Shown: positions 1-9,577, counted from the first letter of the stretch. The stretch is DNA of 64,000 nucleotides from Lachnospiraceae bacterium AF51-6-b8A (GCA_027682585.1 JAQCZH010000001.1:851685-915684), one strand, 5' to 3'. The notes: generated from the letters alone by a model not told the origin. Numbers and translations: made by a program.

Positions 1-1000
1 TGCGAATGATTTGCCCCTGCCGCATGAGCAGACCCTCTCCGTTGCCGCCGGCTACACCCAAATCCGCTTCTTTGGCCTCTCCGGGCCCATTGACGGCGCA
101 GCCCATGACAGCTACTTTGATCTCAAAAGGATACTGTGCCACCAGAGTCTCTACCTCGGTTGCGAGAGAAATCAGATCAATCTGAGTTCTGCCGCAGGTA
201 GGACAGGATATCACTTCAATCCCTCCCCGACGCAGACCCAGTGTCCGCAGAATCACCTTGGCGGACTTGACCTCCTCAATGGGATCTCCTGTTAAAGAGA
301 CGCGAATGGTGTCGCCGATGCCCTGTCCCAGAATCAGCCCTAAGCCCAGAGCCGACTTAATGTTTCCGCTGGTGATGGTTCCCGCTTCCGTAATCCCTAC
401 ATGTAGCGGATGATCCGTCCTGTTTCTGATCTTCTCATGGGCGGAAACACAGGTCATCACATCGGAAGACTTAATTGAGATCACCAGATTGTCATATCCC
501 ATGTCCTCAATAATTGCCGCCTTATCAAGAGCGGATTCCACCAGTCCGTCCGCGGTCACCCCGCCATACCTGGTCAGCAGATCCTTCTCCAGAGAGCCTG
601 AGTTGACCCCCACACGGATGGGAATTCCCCGCTCTTTCGCACAGTCGACAACCGCTTTGATTCGCTCCTTCCCTCCAATATTCCCCGGATTGATTCGGAT
701 CTTATCCGCCCCGTGCTCCATAGCGGCAATCGCCATCCGGTAGTCGAAGTGAATATCAGCTACCAGGGGAATATGGATACGCTTCTTGATCTCGCCAAGA
801 GCGGCGGCAGCCTCCCGATTGGGGACGGTACAGCGAATGATCTCGCATCCCGCCCGCTCCAGGGCCAGAATCTGAGCCACAGTAGCCTCCACATCCTGCG
901 TCCTGGTATTGGTCATAGACTGAATCAGAATGGAATGTTTTCCGCCGATAACCCGGTCTCCAATTCTGACTTCTCTTGTTTTCATGCGATCGTACTGCAT
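1..1000 (-). CDS. ispG: 4-hydroxy-3-methylbut-2-enyl diphosphate synthase IspG, 3' end cut off by window edge
   Basis: Catalyses the penultimate step of the MEP isoprenoid pathway, converting methylerythritol cyclodiphosphate to HMBPP with a [4Fe-4S] cluster. The translation shows the N-terminal IQSMTNT motif, [22 protein letters not shown], the cluster region SCPTCGRT and [10 protein letters not shown]. The ATG at 1000 is preceded by GAGGAGAG. About 333 codons are inside the window, so only the last few residues are missing. It is the last visible gene of the cdsA-dxr-rseP-ispG run, placing it with dxr, an earlier enzyme of the same pathway. Confidence 0.95.
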   Translation of the reverse strand, partial: MQYDRMKTREVRIGDRVIGGKHSILIQSMTNTRTQDVEATVAQILALERAGCEIIRCTVPNREAAAALGEIKKRIHIPLVADIHFDYRMAIAAMEHGADKIRINPGNIGGKERIKAVVDCAKERGIPIRVGVNSGSLEKDLLTRYGGVTADGLVESALDKAAIIEDMGYDNLVISIKSSDVMTCVSAHEKIRNRTDHPLHVGITEAGTITSGNIKSALGLGLILGQGIGDTIRVSLTGDPIEEVKSAKVILRTLGLRRGGIEVISCPTCGRTQIDLISLATEVETLVAQYPFEIKVAVMGCAVNGPGEAKEADLGVAGGNGEGLLMRQGQIIR

Positions 1001-1093
1001 ATTTCTCTCCTCGCGCGTAATTAACACGGATCATATGCCGCTTAGCGCCCCGTTCACGGTATAATCAGCCCCCGTCGGACTCCACAAAATACA

Positions 1094-2128
1094 TCATCCA
1101 AAGATCTTAAAGAGATCGCTAAAGACAACTGTGATCATCAGTCCCATCAGAAGGAAGAAGCCTGCCATATTGACATATCCCTCCAATTTCTGCGGGGCCG
1201 GCTTGCGGCGGATCATCTCGATCAGGAAAAAGACAAGTCTCCCACCGTCCAGAGCCGGGAAGGGCAACAGATTCATAACTCCCAGATTCGCTGTCAGAAG
1301 GATGGCAATGGAGAGCATATTGACAAAGATATAAAAAGTCCCATCCCTTGCCGACTGCTGGTAGGTATCACCGATGGTCTTAACAATCCCCACCGGGCCG
1401 GAAATCTGCCGCACACTGACCTGACCTGTCACCAACAACTGCAGACTCTTGACCGTATTGTAGATCTGGAAGCGGATTTCGTGAAAAGAATATCCCGCAA
1501 TCTGACCGCAAGACAACTTCTCATACCCATCCGGCCCCTGGATACCGATCAGATAGCGCTTACTCTCCTCCTCATATCTGGGTACAAGCGTCGTCTGGCA
1601 GTTCTGTCCCCCTCTGGTATAAGTCACCGAAATCGCCTCTTTCCTGTGAAAGAAGACATATGCGGAGACCTCCTGATAGAAGTGGACCCGATACCCGCCA
1701 AGCGCAGTGATTTCATCTCCAGCCGCCAGGCCGGCTTCCTGGGCCGGATAACCGTCCATAACACCACTGATTTTCGGTCTCATCACTCCGATGGAAGCCA
1801 GCAGGATAGCCGAGAGAATCAAAGCCAGAAGGAAGTTAAACATAGGGCCCATAAGAACAATGAGAAAGCGCTGCCAGACTGACTTATTGCCAAATGCCCG
1901 TTCATTGTCGCTCTCTTGATCCTCTCCCTCCATGACACAGGCGCCACCGAAAGGAATCAGCCGCCAGGCGTAGAGGGTCTCACCCTTCGTAAAGCCGATG
2001 ATCCTGGGGCCGAAGCCCAGGCAAAACTCATTGACCTTAACTCCGCAGGCGCGGGCGGTCAGAAAATGCCCCAGCTCGTGGAATATGATAATAAAACTAA
2101 AGATTAAAACCGCAATGACAATATTCAT
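1094..2128 (-). CDS. rseP: site-2 (intramembrane) zinc metalloprotease RseP/RasP
   Basis: Membrane M50 protease of regulated intramembrane proteolysis. The HELGH zinc motif is at residues 17-21 in the first membrane helix. A single PDZ domain follows in the middle (around residues 115-195), and the second motif LLPFPALDGGRL lies near residue 300, followed by the last membrane segment. At 344 residues it is the usual Gram-positive length. It begins 4 nt after the dxr stop codon, so the two are probably translated together. Natural substrates (anti-sigma factors, leftover signal peptides) cannot be read from this window. Confidence 0.95.
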   Translation of the reverse strand: MNIVIAVLIFSFIIIFHELGHFLTARACGVKVNEFCLGFGPRIIGFTKGETLYAWRLIPFGGACVMEGEDQESDNERAFGNKSVWQRFLIVLMGPMFNFLLALILSAILLASIGVMRPKISGVMDGYPAQEAGLAAGDEITALGGYRVHFYQEVSAYVFFHRKEAISVTYTRGGQNCQTTLVPRYEEESKRYLIGIQGPDGYEKLSCGQIAGYSFHEIRFQIYNTVKSLQLLVTGQVSVRQISGPVGIVKTIGDTYQQSARDGTFYIFVNMLSIAILLTANLGVMNLLPFPALDGGRLVFFLIEMIRRKPAPQKLEGYVNMAGFFLLMGLMITVVFSDLFKIFG

Positions 2129-2132
2129 AAAC

Positions 2133-3299
2133 TCACTTATCCATCATACGCGCAATAACGCGATAGGCCGCCTGCTCCGTCGCGAGAACATCCTCAAGAC
2201 CCGGATCAGCAATAAAATCCACCTGCTCCATCGCCGCGCGAATCAGCTTGTAGATATCCAGAAATTTAATCTCGCCCCTTAAAAAAGAAGCAACGGCTCG
2301 CTCGTTGGCAGCATTTAAAATCGTCGGGACATTTCCGCCCCGCCGCATCGCCTCATAGGCCAGGGGCAGCCCCAGGAAAGTCTTGGTATCCGGTCTCTCA
2401 AAGGTCAACGCCCCCGCTGAAAACAGATCCAGTTCATTCTCCTGCATAGAGCGGCGGCGGGGATAGTACAGGGCATACTGGATCGGCAGCTTCATATCTG
2501 GAAGTCCCATCTGCCCGATCACAGCTCCATCCTCGTACTCCACCGCCGAATGCAGGATAGACTGGGGGTGAATCAGAACCTGAATATGATCCGTGTCAAC
2601 GCCAAATAGCCACTTGGCTTCCATGACTTCCAGCCCCTTATTAACCAGGCTGGCCGAGTCAATGGTGATTTTTCTTCCCATAGACCAGTTCGGATGCTTC
2701 AAAGCATCCTGGACACCGACCTCCTCCATCTCTCTTCTCTTTCTTCCCCGGAATGGACCACCGGAGCAGGTCAACAGAATCTTCTTGATCCGATTCATAC
2801 CATTGCCCTGCAGGCTCTGAAAAATAGCCGAGTGTTCGGAGTCCACCGGCAGAATAGAAATCCCCCTGTCTTTTGCCAGAGGCATAATTATGTGGCCTGC
2901 ACAGACCAGAGTCTCCTTATTCGCCAGAGCAATATCCTTACCGGCCCGAATAGCCTCTATGGTAGGACGAATTCCGATCATTCCGACCACTGCAGTCACC
3001 AGGATCTGTGCAGATGGCTCTGTGGCAACAGCACAAAGTCCCTCTATCCCGCAGTGGATTTCCGGAAGCCTTTCCTCATCCGGATCAGATGAAAGCATAT
3101 CTCTCAGCTTCCCCGCGTCCTCTTTCTTAGCAACAGAAACAAGCTTCGGATGGAAACATCTGACCTGCCGCGCCATTTGCTCGATATTGCTTCCGCAAGA
3201 CAGGGCAGTCACTTCAAAATCCCCTGGATTGGCGGCAATCACCTCCAGCGTTTGGGTTCCGATAGAGCCGGTAGAACCCAGAATTGCAACTTTCTTCAC
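2133..3299 (-). CDS. dxr: 1-deoxy-D-xylulose 5-phosphate reductoisomerase
   Basis: NADPH- and divalent-metal-dependent enzyme forming 2-C-methyl-D-erythritol 4-phosphate, the committed MEP-pathway step. Visible are the nucleotide-binding GSTGSIG (residues 8-14), ALANKETLV, the metal/substrate motif PVDSEHSAIFQ, TCSGGPFRGR with the flexible active-site loop HPNWSMG, and ASLVNKGLEVMEA. Its 388 residues match the family. It lies between cdsA and rseP in the same direction. Together with ispG it shows that this organism makes isoprenoids by the MEP route. Confidence 0.96.
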   Translation of the reverse strand: MKKVAILGSTGSIGTQTLEVIAANPGDFEVTALSCGSNIEQMARQVRCFHPKLVSVAKKEDAGKLRDMLSSDPDEERLPEIHCGIEGLCAVATEPSAQILVTAVVGMIGIRPTIEAIRAGKDIALANKETLVCAGHIIMPLAKDRGISILPVDSEHSAIFQSLQGNGMNRIKKILLTCSGGPFRGRKRREMEEVGVQDALKHPNWSMGRKITIDSASLVNKGLEVMEAKWLFGVDTDHIQVLIHPQSILHSAVEYEDGAVIGQMGLPDMKLPIQYALYYPRRRSMQENELDLFSAGALTFERPDTKTFLGLPLAYEAMRRGGNVPTILNAANERAVASFLRGEIKFLDIYKLIRAAMEQVDFIADPGLEDVLATEQAAYRVIARMMDK

Positions 3300-3403
3300 A
3301 GTATGCTCCTTTTTGGCCTTTATCCAGAATCAGACGAATCTTTCCTTCCCGACCCCTGACTTCTTTTGGAACTTTCTCAGCAGCATGAGTTCGATAGCCC
3401 TCC

Positions 3404-4210
3404 TCAGCGCATGAGATTTGACAGCAGGTAAAACACAATCGGCGCTGTAATAATCACCGAATCAAAGCGGTCTAAAATTCCGCCGTGTCCCGGGATCAGC
3501 TTTCCATAATCCTTGATTCCATAGTTGCGCTTAATGGCAGAGGCCGCCAGATCGCCCACCATGGAAATCAGAGCACCCACAGCCGCCGTCATAGACAGGA
3601 GAAGAATTTCTCTTGCATCGAAAGAAAGAGTCTGCCGTAAAATATACGAATAGATTCCTGTGAGCAGAGCAGATCCAAGTACACCTCCGACTGCCCCCTC
3701 TATGGATTTCTTTGGGCTTAAAACAGGCGCCATCTTGTGCTTCCCAATCAGGACACCAACGGCATAAGCACAGGTGTCACATCCCCAGGAGCAGAGAAAA
3801 ATCAGCCAGACCAGATAACTGCCCCCGCCCGCCATCGATCGGGTCTGATAAATGAAGGACAGACAAAACGCCACATAAAAGAGGCCAAAGAAGACTTTCA
3901 TTATCTGATCTGCCTTGTATTTCGGATAGGAGAAGACGTAGACCGCCAGGAGAAGAATCAGATAGATCATGACAATCATCATCGTCTCCCTGAGCCAACC
4001 AAAATAGAGATTTCCATAATAGAAAACACAGATAAGATAGGACAGGTTGGCGGGCTGACTCCTCTCCAGGCCAAAAACCCGATAGAGTTCATACATGCCA
4101 ATGATACTGACAGCGCAGACACAAACAGCCAAAATCGGGCCGCCCGTAATCACAAGGATCAGGGCAAGCGCAAGCAATACTATTCCACTCACTAATCTGG
4201 TTCGAAACAT
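3404..4210 (-). CDS. cdsA: phosphatidate cytidylyltransferase (CDP-diglyceride synthase)
   Basis: Integral membrane enzyme making CDP-diacylglycerol from phosphatidate and CTP, the branch point of phospholipid synthesis. It is 268 residues with about seven or eight hydrophobic segments. The CTP_transf_1 signature is near the C-terminus: KKSIEGAVGG, then GDLAASAIKR and KDYGKLIPGHGGILDR, containing the conserved acidic and lysine residues. The ATG follows a GCGAGG ribosome site. It lies directly downstream of uppS, so lipid-carrier and phospholipid precursor genes are co-transcribed. Confidence 0.95.
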   Translation of the reverse strand: MFRTRLVSGIVLLALALILVITGGPILAVCVCAVSIIGMYELYRVFGLERSQPANLSYLICVFYYGNLYFGWLRETMMIVMIYLILLLAVYVFSYPKYKADQIMKVFFGLFYVAFCLSFIYQTRSMAGGGSYLVWLIFLCSWGCDTCAYAVGVLIGKHKMAPVLSPKKSIEGAVGGVLGSALLTGIYSYILRQTLSFDAREILLLSMTAAVGALISMVGDLAASAIKRNYGIKDYGKLIPGHGGILDRFDSVIITAPIVFYLLSNLMR

Positions 4211-4257
4211 AATACCTCGCTTCTGGGTTCTAATTCAAAAAAGCAGGCTCCATGAAC

Positions 4258-4956
4258 TCATATCTTACCATACCGGCGTTCTCTGCTCTCATAGACGGCA
4301 ATTGCCTCCAAAAATTCTTCCCTTCGAAAATCCGGCCATGGTACGGGCGTAAAATAGAATTCTGCGTAAGCGAGCTGCCAGAGCAGATAATTCGAAAGCC
4401 TCTGCTCTCCGCTGGTGCGAATCAGCAGATCCGGATCCGGCAGGTCTGCCGTATCCAGATACGAAGCCAATCGTCCCTCTGTAATTTCAGACGCATCCGC
4501 CTTTTTCTCCCTCAGGTCAATATACATCTCCCGCATGGCGCGTACAATCTCATCTCTGCCGCCGTAATTAACCGCAATCGTCAGATTGAGTCCGGTATAG
4601 ATGGAAGTCTCTCTCTCCACCCTGGTGATCAGTTCCTGTAACTGAGGTTCCAGACGACTGATATCACCGATGACTCTCAGGCGCATGTTATCCCGTCTGG
4701 CCGTTTTCAGACAAGTATTTAAGTAAGTGGTCAAAAGCTTCATCAAAGCTCTGACCTCATCATCCGGCCTGCTCCAGTTCTCCGTTGAGAACGCGTAGAG
4801 CGTCAGATACCTGACACCTGTTTCGTAGGCGATTCTTGAGATCCTCTCCACATTCTTGGCTCCAACAGTATGCCCATACGTTCTGGGCATCCCCTTGCTT
4901 TTAGCCCAGCGGCCATTCCCGTCCAGAATAATTGCCACATGCTCTGGTACTGCCAT
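4258..4956 (-). CDS. uppS: isoprenyl transferase (undecaprenyl diphosphate synthase)
   Basis: Cis-prenyltransferase that elongates farnesyl diphosphate with isopentenyl diphosphate to the C55 carrier lipid used for peptidoglycan and teichoic acid synthesis. The catalytic ILDGNGRWAK motif is at residues 9-18, followed by GHTVGAKN, the TLYAFSTENWSRP substrate region, and the C-terminal PDPDLLIRTSGEQRLSNYL and YAEFYFTPVPWPDF. At 232 residues it is full length. The start has a GGAGAGAGG ribosome site. The 165-nt gap to frr upstream holds nothing I recognise. Confidence 0.96.
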   Translation of the reverse strand: MAVPEHVAIILDGNGRWAKSKGMPRTYGHTVGAKNVERISRIAYETGVRYLTLYAFSTENWSRPDDEVRALMKLLTTYLNTCLKTARRDNMRLRVIGDISRLEPQLQELITRVERETSIYTGLNLTIAVNYGGRDEIVRAMREMYIDLREKKADASEITEGRLASYLDTADLPDPDLLIRTSGEQRLSNYLLWQLAYAEFYFTPVPWPDFRREEFLEAIAVYESRERRYGKI

Positions 4957-5121
4957 ATCCTCTCTCCTCTATATAGAATCTCGCTGCAATGATATGCGCG
5001 CTCCACTCACCGTTGATTGTCATAAACGGCAAAGACCAACCGCCGGATCGTATCTGCGTTCTTTCCGCATAAACAATCCATGGTGGTTGGCCCGATAGAT
5101 TCTGCTGTCATAAATCTTCGA

Positions 5122-5676
5122 TCAGAGGGTCATCAACTCCTGGGTCTTCTTTTCAATCTCCTGATCAAGGATCTTAACATAGCGGTCGGTCAGCTTCTGC
5201 GCCTGATCCTCCAGATCAGCAATCGCATCCTCTGACATATCCTCCGACTTCTTTAATTTCTTAAATTCATCCATGGCATCTCTGCGAATATTTCGGATCG
5301 CAACCTTGGCGCTCTCTCCCTTCTTCTTGACATCCTTGACCAGTTCCTTACGCCGGTCCTCTGTCAATTCCGGAAATACCAGACGAATAGTCTTTCCGTC
5401 ATTGGTCGGATTAATCCCGACATCCGACAGATTGATCGCCTTCTCAATCTCCTTGAGCAAAGAGACTTCCCAGGGCTGAATCTGGATCATGCGAGCCTCC
5501 GGAACAGAGACATTGGCCACCTGCTGCAAGGGTGTGGGTGCCCCATAGTACTCAACCTCAATCTTATCCAGGATATGAGGGTTGGCGCGTCCGGCGCGAA
5601 TGGAGATATACTCCGCCAAAAGAGCATTTACACTCTTCTTCATCTTTTCCTCAAAGGGATTTAAACGACTGTCCAT
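5122..5676 (-). CDS. frr: ribosome recycling factor
   Basis: Splits the post-termination 70S ribosome together with EF-G. It is 184 residues, the family norm. Conserved pieces are ISIRAGRANPHILDKI, VEYYGAPTPLQQVANVSVPE, LSDVGINPTNDGKTIRL, LTEDRRKELVKDVK and the C-terminal helical hairpin. The open frame extends about 68 codons further upstream with unrelated residues. I chose the ATG at 5676 because AAGGAG lies 6 nt before it and the family begins there. It is downstream of pyrH in the classic rpsB-tsf-pyrH-frr order. Confidence 0.96.
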   Translation of the reverse strand: MDSRLNPFEEKMKKSVNALLAEYISIRAGRANPHILDKIEVEYYGAPTPLQQVANVSVPEARMIQIQPWEVSLLKEIEKAINLSDVGINPTNDGKTIRLVFPELTEDRRKELVKDVKKKGESAKVAIRNIRRDAMDEFKKLKKSEDMSEDAIADLEDQAQKLTDRYVKILDQEIEKKTQELMTL

Positions 5677-5771
5677 AGTTTTCTCCTTCATTGAATCTCT
5701 CACTGAAAGTGAGGATGCGCAGCAGATAATACAATCCGGGAAAGACCTGACCGATCTGTACCCGGCGATTG

Positions 5772-6470
5772 TCAATCCACGGTAACAACCGTCCCATGAA
5801 AATCTCCGGAAGCTGCGGCCACGATACTTCCCTCTTCCTTCAGGGCAAAGATATAAAGAGGCATTTTCTGCTGTTGGCACATCAGGGAAGCAGACAGATC
5901 AATCACCTGCAGTTTCTCTGCGAGAACCTGATCCAGACTGATTGTGTCATAGCGCCTGGCATCTGGGTTAACTGCCGGATCACTGTCATAGACCCCATCA
6001 ATATTCTTAGCCAGCAGGATTCCGTCCGCATCGATCTCCACAGCGCGAAGAACCGCCCCGGTATCCGTAGAAAAATAGGGGTGGCCTGTTCCCCCGGCAA
6101 AAAAGACAACCTTCTTATGGCGAAAAGCTGTGTTGACGCGGTCCTTAGAGAAGAGTTCTGTAAAAGTTCCTACCGCAAAGGGAGTCATAATAGTAGTTGC
6201 AAGCCCGACATTTCGGAAGGCCTCAGAGACATAAATGCAATTCATAACCGTCGCCAGCATGCCGATCTGATCCGCTCTTGTCCTGTCCATATTGGCCTTA
6301 CCGGCTCCACGCCAGAAATTTCCGCCGCCAATTACAATTCCGACTTCCAGTCCAAAGTTGACCAGCTGCCGGACCTGATCAGCGACCATTTTGCAGATCG
6401 TCTCATCAAAGCCCTTGTCCTTATCTCCTGCCAGAGCCTCACCGCTCAGCTTCAGAAGTACTCGTTTCAT
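5772..6470 (-). CDS. pyrH: UMP kinase
   Basis: Phosphorylates UMP to UDP; bacterial hexameric amino-acid-kinase-fold enzyme, usually activated by GTP and inhibited by UTP. Visible motifs are LLKLSGEALAG at the N-terminus, VIGGGNFWRG, ADQIGMLATVMN, FFAGGTGHPYFSTDT and the C-terminal GTVV region. It is 232 residues, full length. It has its own extended -10 promoter and is separated from tsf by a terminator, so pyrH-frr-uppS onward can be transcribed independently of the ribosomal genes. Confidence 0.96.
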   Translation of the reverse strand: MKRVLLKLSGEALAGDKDKGFDETICKMVADQVRQLVNFGLEVGIVIGGGNFWRGAGKANMDRTRADQIGMLATVMNCIYVSEAFRNVGLATTIMTPFAVGTFTELFSKDRVNTAFRHKKVVFFAGGTGHPYFSTDTGAVLRAVEIDADGILLAKNIDGVYDSDPAVNPDARRYDTISLDQVLAEKLQVIDLSASLMCQQQKMPLYIFALKEEGSIVAAASGDFHGTVVTVD

Positions 6471-6509
6471 TGATCTTTCCCCTCTGTCTGAATCTCATAT
6501 ATCAGAACT

Positions 6510-6538
6510 ATTCTACCATAACTGACATTTACTGAAAA
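6510..6538 (-). promoter_or_regulatory. pyrH promoter candidate
   Basis: On the minus strand TTTTCA, a 17-bp spacer and TAGAAT, with an upstream TG (TGGTAGAAT) making an extended -10. The -35 is poor, the -10 good. It lies between the tsf terminator and the pyrH start, giving a leader of about 35 nt. Confidence 0.5.
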
Positions 6539-6539
6539 C

Positions 6540-6570
6540 AAAAAGGAAGTCACCCTTCGGCAACTTCCTC
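6540..6570 (-). terminator. intrinsic terminator after tsf
   Basis: On the minus strand AGGAAGT pairs with ACTTCCT around a 12-base loop region, followed directly by TTTTTG. It sits about 85 nt after the tsf stop codon and before the pyrH promoter. Confidence 0.85.
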
Positions 6571-6653
6571 TTGAAGGAATTCTCTCCTGATTCACGACAG
6601 ATGAGCACACGCGAAGTGGTCACTCCTCTCTTGTCCATGCATCAGCAAATTCC

Positions 6654-7583
6654 TTATTTAGCTGCGGCAGCTACTTCAGCCGCGAAGTCCTCTTCCTTCT
6701 TCTCGAGGCCTTCACCGGTCTCGAAGCGAACAAAGCTGACGACATCAACGGTACCGCCTGCCTGCTTGGAAACCTGTTCAAGATACTTGGCGACGGACTG
6801 CTTGCCGTCCTCCGCCTTGACATAGACCTGGTCCACCAGGCAGATCTCCTTGAGTTCTTTGTTGATACGTCCCCGGATCATGCCCTCTTTCACCTTGTCG
6901 GGCTTGGCAGCTTCCTTGGGATCATTCTCGATCTGAGCCTTGAGGATCTCCGTCTCATGCGCAATGAAGTCGCCGGGAACCTCTGCGTCACGAACGTACT
7001 TGGGATTCAGAGCCGCAATCTGCATTGCCACATTGTGCAAAGCCTCTCTCACTCCGTCATTGATAAGATCCGCCTTAGCATTGACAACAACACCGATGCG
7101 GCCATTCCCATGTACATATGAAACAACCAGATCATCTGATGTCACCTTCTTAAAGCGACGGATTTTCAGATTCTCCCCGATGACAGCGATCTGATTTACC
7201 AACTCCTCAGAGACTGTCTTGGACGGATCCTTGAACCACTTCTCAGCCAGGAATGAATCCAGATCACAGGCATCAGAAGAGGCAGCCTGCTCAGCTACAT
7301 CCTTCACATAAGCGCGGAACTTCTCATTGTTGGCAACAAAATCCGTCTCAGAGTTCACCTCAACAATAGAGGCCGTCTTGTCATCCTTTTGGAAAACAAG
7401 AGAAACACCCTCTGCCGCAATGCGGCTCGCCTTCTTTTCTGCCTTGGCAGCCCCTGTCTCACGCAGGAACTCGACAGCAGCATCCATATCACCGTCAGTC
7501 TCAGTCAGGGCCTTCTTGCACTCCATCATGCCAGCACCAGTAGCATCACGAAGCTCCTTAACCATCTTTGCGGAAATAGCCAT
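6654..7583 (-). CDS. tsf: elongation factor Ts
   Basis: Guanine-nucleotide exchange factor for EF-Tu. The N-terminal UBA-like domain shows VKELRDATGAGMMECKKAL (residues 9-27). The TDFVANNEKF motif that contacts EF-Tu follows near residue 80, and the C-terminal dimerisation domain contains AALNPKYV. It is 309 residues. It follows rpsB with a 50-nt spacer and ends at an intrinsic terminator, so rpsB-tsf form a two-gene unit. Confidence 0.97.
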   Translation of the reverse strand: MAISAKMVKELRDATGAGMMECKKALTETDGDMDAAVEFLRETGAAKAEKKASRIAAEGVSLVFQKDDKTASIVEVNSETDFVANNEKFRAYVKDVAEQAASSDACDLDSFLAEKWFKDPSKTVSEELVNQIAVIGENLKIRRFKKVTSDDLVVSYVHGNGRIGVVVNAKADLINDGVREALHNVAMQIAALNPKYVRDAEVPGDFIAHETEILKAQIENDPKEAAKPDKVKEGMIRGRINKELKEICLVDQVYVKAEDGKQSVAKYLEQVSKQAGGTVDVVSFVRFETGEGLEKKEEDFAAEVAAAAK

Positions 7584-7633
7584 AAATTATCCTCCATTAA
7601 AATATGATCAGCGTCTGACAGATCCGATCAAAA

Positions 7634-8365
7634 TCACTCTTCGGTCTGCTTCTCATCCTTCGTCTCAACCTCAGCAGTCACTGTCCCCTGCTTGGCTTCG
7701 ATAACAGCATCCGCCAGGGTAGAGGTGATCAGACGAATCGCGCGAATCGCATCATCATTGCCGGGGATGATATAATCAAGTTCATCGGGATCCGCATTGG
7801 AATCAGCAATTCCAATCAGGGTAATGCCAAGAGACTCAGCCTCCTTAACGCAGATTCTCTCCTTCTTGGGATCAACGACGAAGATGGCGTCCGGAATACG
7901 ATCCATATTCTTAATACCGCCGAGATTCTTCTCAAGCTTCTCAAGTTCCTTCTCGAGACCGGCAACTTCCTTCTTGGGAAGAAGATCGAAGGTTCCGTTC
8001 TCTCTCATCCTCTCGATTTCCTTCAGACGCGCAATACGCGTCTTGACGGTAGCGAAGTTGGTAAGCATACCGCCCAGCCATCTCTGATCAACATAGAACA
8101 TGCCGCAGCGAGTCGCCTCTTCGGCGATAGCGTCCTGCGCCTGTTTCTTAGTCCCGACAAAGAGAATGGTTCCTCCCTGAGAGACGATATCATATACGGC
8201 ATTGTAGGCATTATCAATCATCGGCACGGTCTGCTGCAGATCGATGATATGGATCTGATTGCGCTCAGTGAAAATATAAGGAGCCATCTTAGGGTTCCAT
8301 CTTCTGGTCTGATGGCCGAAATGAACTCCAGCCTCAAGCAGCTGCTTCATAGATACAACACTCAT
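7634..8365 (-). CDS. rpsB: 30S ribosomal protein S2
   Basis: Small-subunit protein S2. Diagnostic motifs are [66 protein letters not shown] and [21 protein letters not shown]. It is 243 residues, with a short acidic tail. The leader from the upstream promoter is about 120 nt, long enough to hold an S2 autoregulatory structure. It is first in the rpsB-tsf unit. Confidence 0.97.
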   Translation of the reverse strand: MSVVSMKQLLEAGVHFGHQTRRWNPKMAPYIFTERNQIHIIDLQQTVPMIDNAYNAVYDIVSQGGTILFVGTKKQAQDAIAEEATRCGMFYVDQRWLGGMLTNFATVKTRIARLKEIERMRENGTFDLLPKKEVAGLEKELEKLEKNLGGIKNMDRIPDAIFVVDPKKERICVKEAESLGITLIGIADSNADPDELDYIIPGNDDAIRAIRLITSTLADAVIEAKQGTVTAEVETKDEKQTEE

Positions 8366-8495
8366 TTTCTTACCTCCATGGTTGAACTTCCATGCGATTC
8401 ATTCCTGAAAATCACCATAGATTTCAGCGTATGCCTACCCATCTGACGGCACCAGTTTTCAAGTCCTCGCATGTGTTGTATAAACTAACTTATGC

Positions 8496-8525
8496 AGTTT
8501 AGCACAACAAAAAGTGAGACGTCAA
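8496..8525 (-). promoter_or_regulatory. rpsB-tsf promoter
   Basis: TTGACG (8520-8525), 18-bp spacer, TAAACT (8496-8501) on the minus strand. The -35 abuts the 5' arm of the codY terminator. Transcription from here gives an rpsB leader of about 120 nt, in which ATGG and CCAT flanking 8 nt can form a small hairpin just before the GGAGG ribosome site. Confidence 0.6.
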
Positions 8526-8547
8526 GGCTAGCCCCTGTCTGTCTCAC
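8508..8547 (-). terminator. intrinsic terminator after codY
   Basis: GTGAGAC and GTCTCAC form a 7-bp stem on the minus strand, followed by TTTTTG. It lies about 57 nt past the codY stop and separates codY from rpsB. Confidence 0.75.
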
Positions 8548-8603
8548 GATTCTGTCACGCTCAACATGCTCTGTCCTGTGCAGCCCGGTACTTAGTCCTG
8601 GGC

Positions 8604-9398
8604 TCAGCGGATTGTGATCTTGTCATTCTGCTTCTTAATTTCATCCAATGCCTCGAAGACATAATCATTAATAACTTTGATATAAGTTCCCTTCATTCCT
8701 GAGGATCTGGACTCGATGACACCAGCAGACTCGAACTTGCGAAGTGCATTGACGATCACCGATCTTGTAATTCCCACCCGATCCGCAATTCGAGACGCAA
8801 CCAGGATTCCCTCGTCTCCTTTCAGTTCGTCGAAAATATGGATGATCGCCTCCAGCTCAGAGAAGGACAAGGTATTGATCGCGGATTTAACAACATGCTC
8901 CTTGCGCGCCTCCGCTGCGTTCTCCTCATTAACGGACCGCATCATTTCAAGCCCGACAACGCTTGCCGCATACTCGGACAGAATAATATCATCAATTCCA
9001 TAACTCTTGTGATAGCGATAGACCACCAGTGTTCCAAGGCGCTCTCCCGCTATATCAATCGGAGTAACAATGGCAGAGCACTCCGGAATCATGTCTCCTG
9101 CAATTCCAAGAGTCTCCAGATTCACATTTTCCTTGGTAGAGAGGATTCCTAAAAGCCGTTCATTCAGAACTGGTTCTATGAATGTGCCGATTTCCCTGCT
9201 CAACGCATCCGTCAGTTCTGTCCCGCCGGATCCAAAACGCAATCCCAGGATCTTTCCCTTGCGGCTGATAACAAGTGCGGTAGATTCCAGGATATCTGTC
9301 AGGACAAGGCAAATATCATTAAAAATCACCTTGGATGATGAATTGTTGTGAAGCAGTCTGCCGATCTTCCTGGTTTTATCCAGCAATTCTACACTCAT
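8604..9398 (-). CDS. codY: GTP- and branched-chain-amino-acid-sensing transcriptional repressor CodY
   Basis: Global nutritional regulator of Firmicutes that represses amino-acid, transport and competence genes when GTP and isoleucine, leucine and valine are abundant. It is 264 residues: an N-terminal GAF domain (MSVELLDKTRKIGRLL; then the effector region up to about 160), a linker helix, and a C-terminal winged helix with VASRIADRVGITRSVIVNALRKF as the recognition helix, ending GTYIKVIND. The ATG is preceded by GGAGGG. Its own promoter carries a CodY-like box, so autoregulation is likely. Confidence 0.97.
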   Translation of the reverse strand: MSVELLDKTRKIGRLLHNNSSSKVIFNDICLVLTDILESTALVISRKGKILGLRFGSGGTELTDALSREIGTFIEPVLNERLLGILSTKENVNLETLGIAGDMIPECSAIVTPIDIAGERLGTLVVYRYHKSYGIDDIILSEYAASVVGLEMMRSVNEENAAEARKEHVVKSAINTLSFSELEAIIHIFDELKGDEGILVASRIADRVGITRSVIVNALRKFESAGVIESRSSGMKGTYIKVINDYVFEALDEIKKQNDKITIR

Positions 9399-9447
9399 AT
9401 ATACCCTCCTTTTTCAAATTGAACGGCCCTACTCTACTTATTTCTTG

Positions 9448-9480
9448 ATATTATTTTAGCATCATTTTTTGACAATTCAA
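9448..9480 (-). promoter_or_regulatory. codY: codY promoter with overlapping CodY-like operator
   Basis: Two registers fit on the minus strand: TTGTCA-16-TAATAT (-35 at 9470-9475, -10 at 9448-9453) and TTGAAT-16-TAAAAT. The 15-mer AATTGTCAAAAAATG at 9463-9477 matches the CodY consensus AATTTTCWGAAAATT at 12 of 15 positions and covers the -35, which suggests self-repression. Confidence 0.55.
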
Positions 9481-9577
9481 CCAAAAGGTTAATTCTTCTT
9501 TGAATGCTTCAGGGAAAGTCCATAGAATGTCCGAAAGGTACCCCATGATCACCGGTAATTGTCCCATCTCCTTTCAA

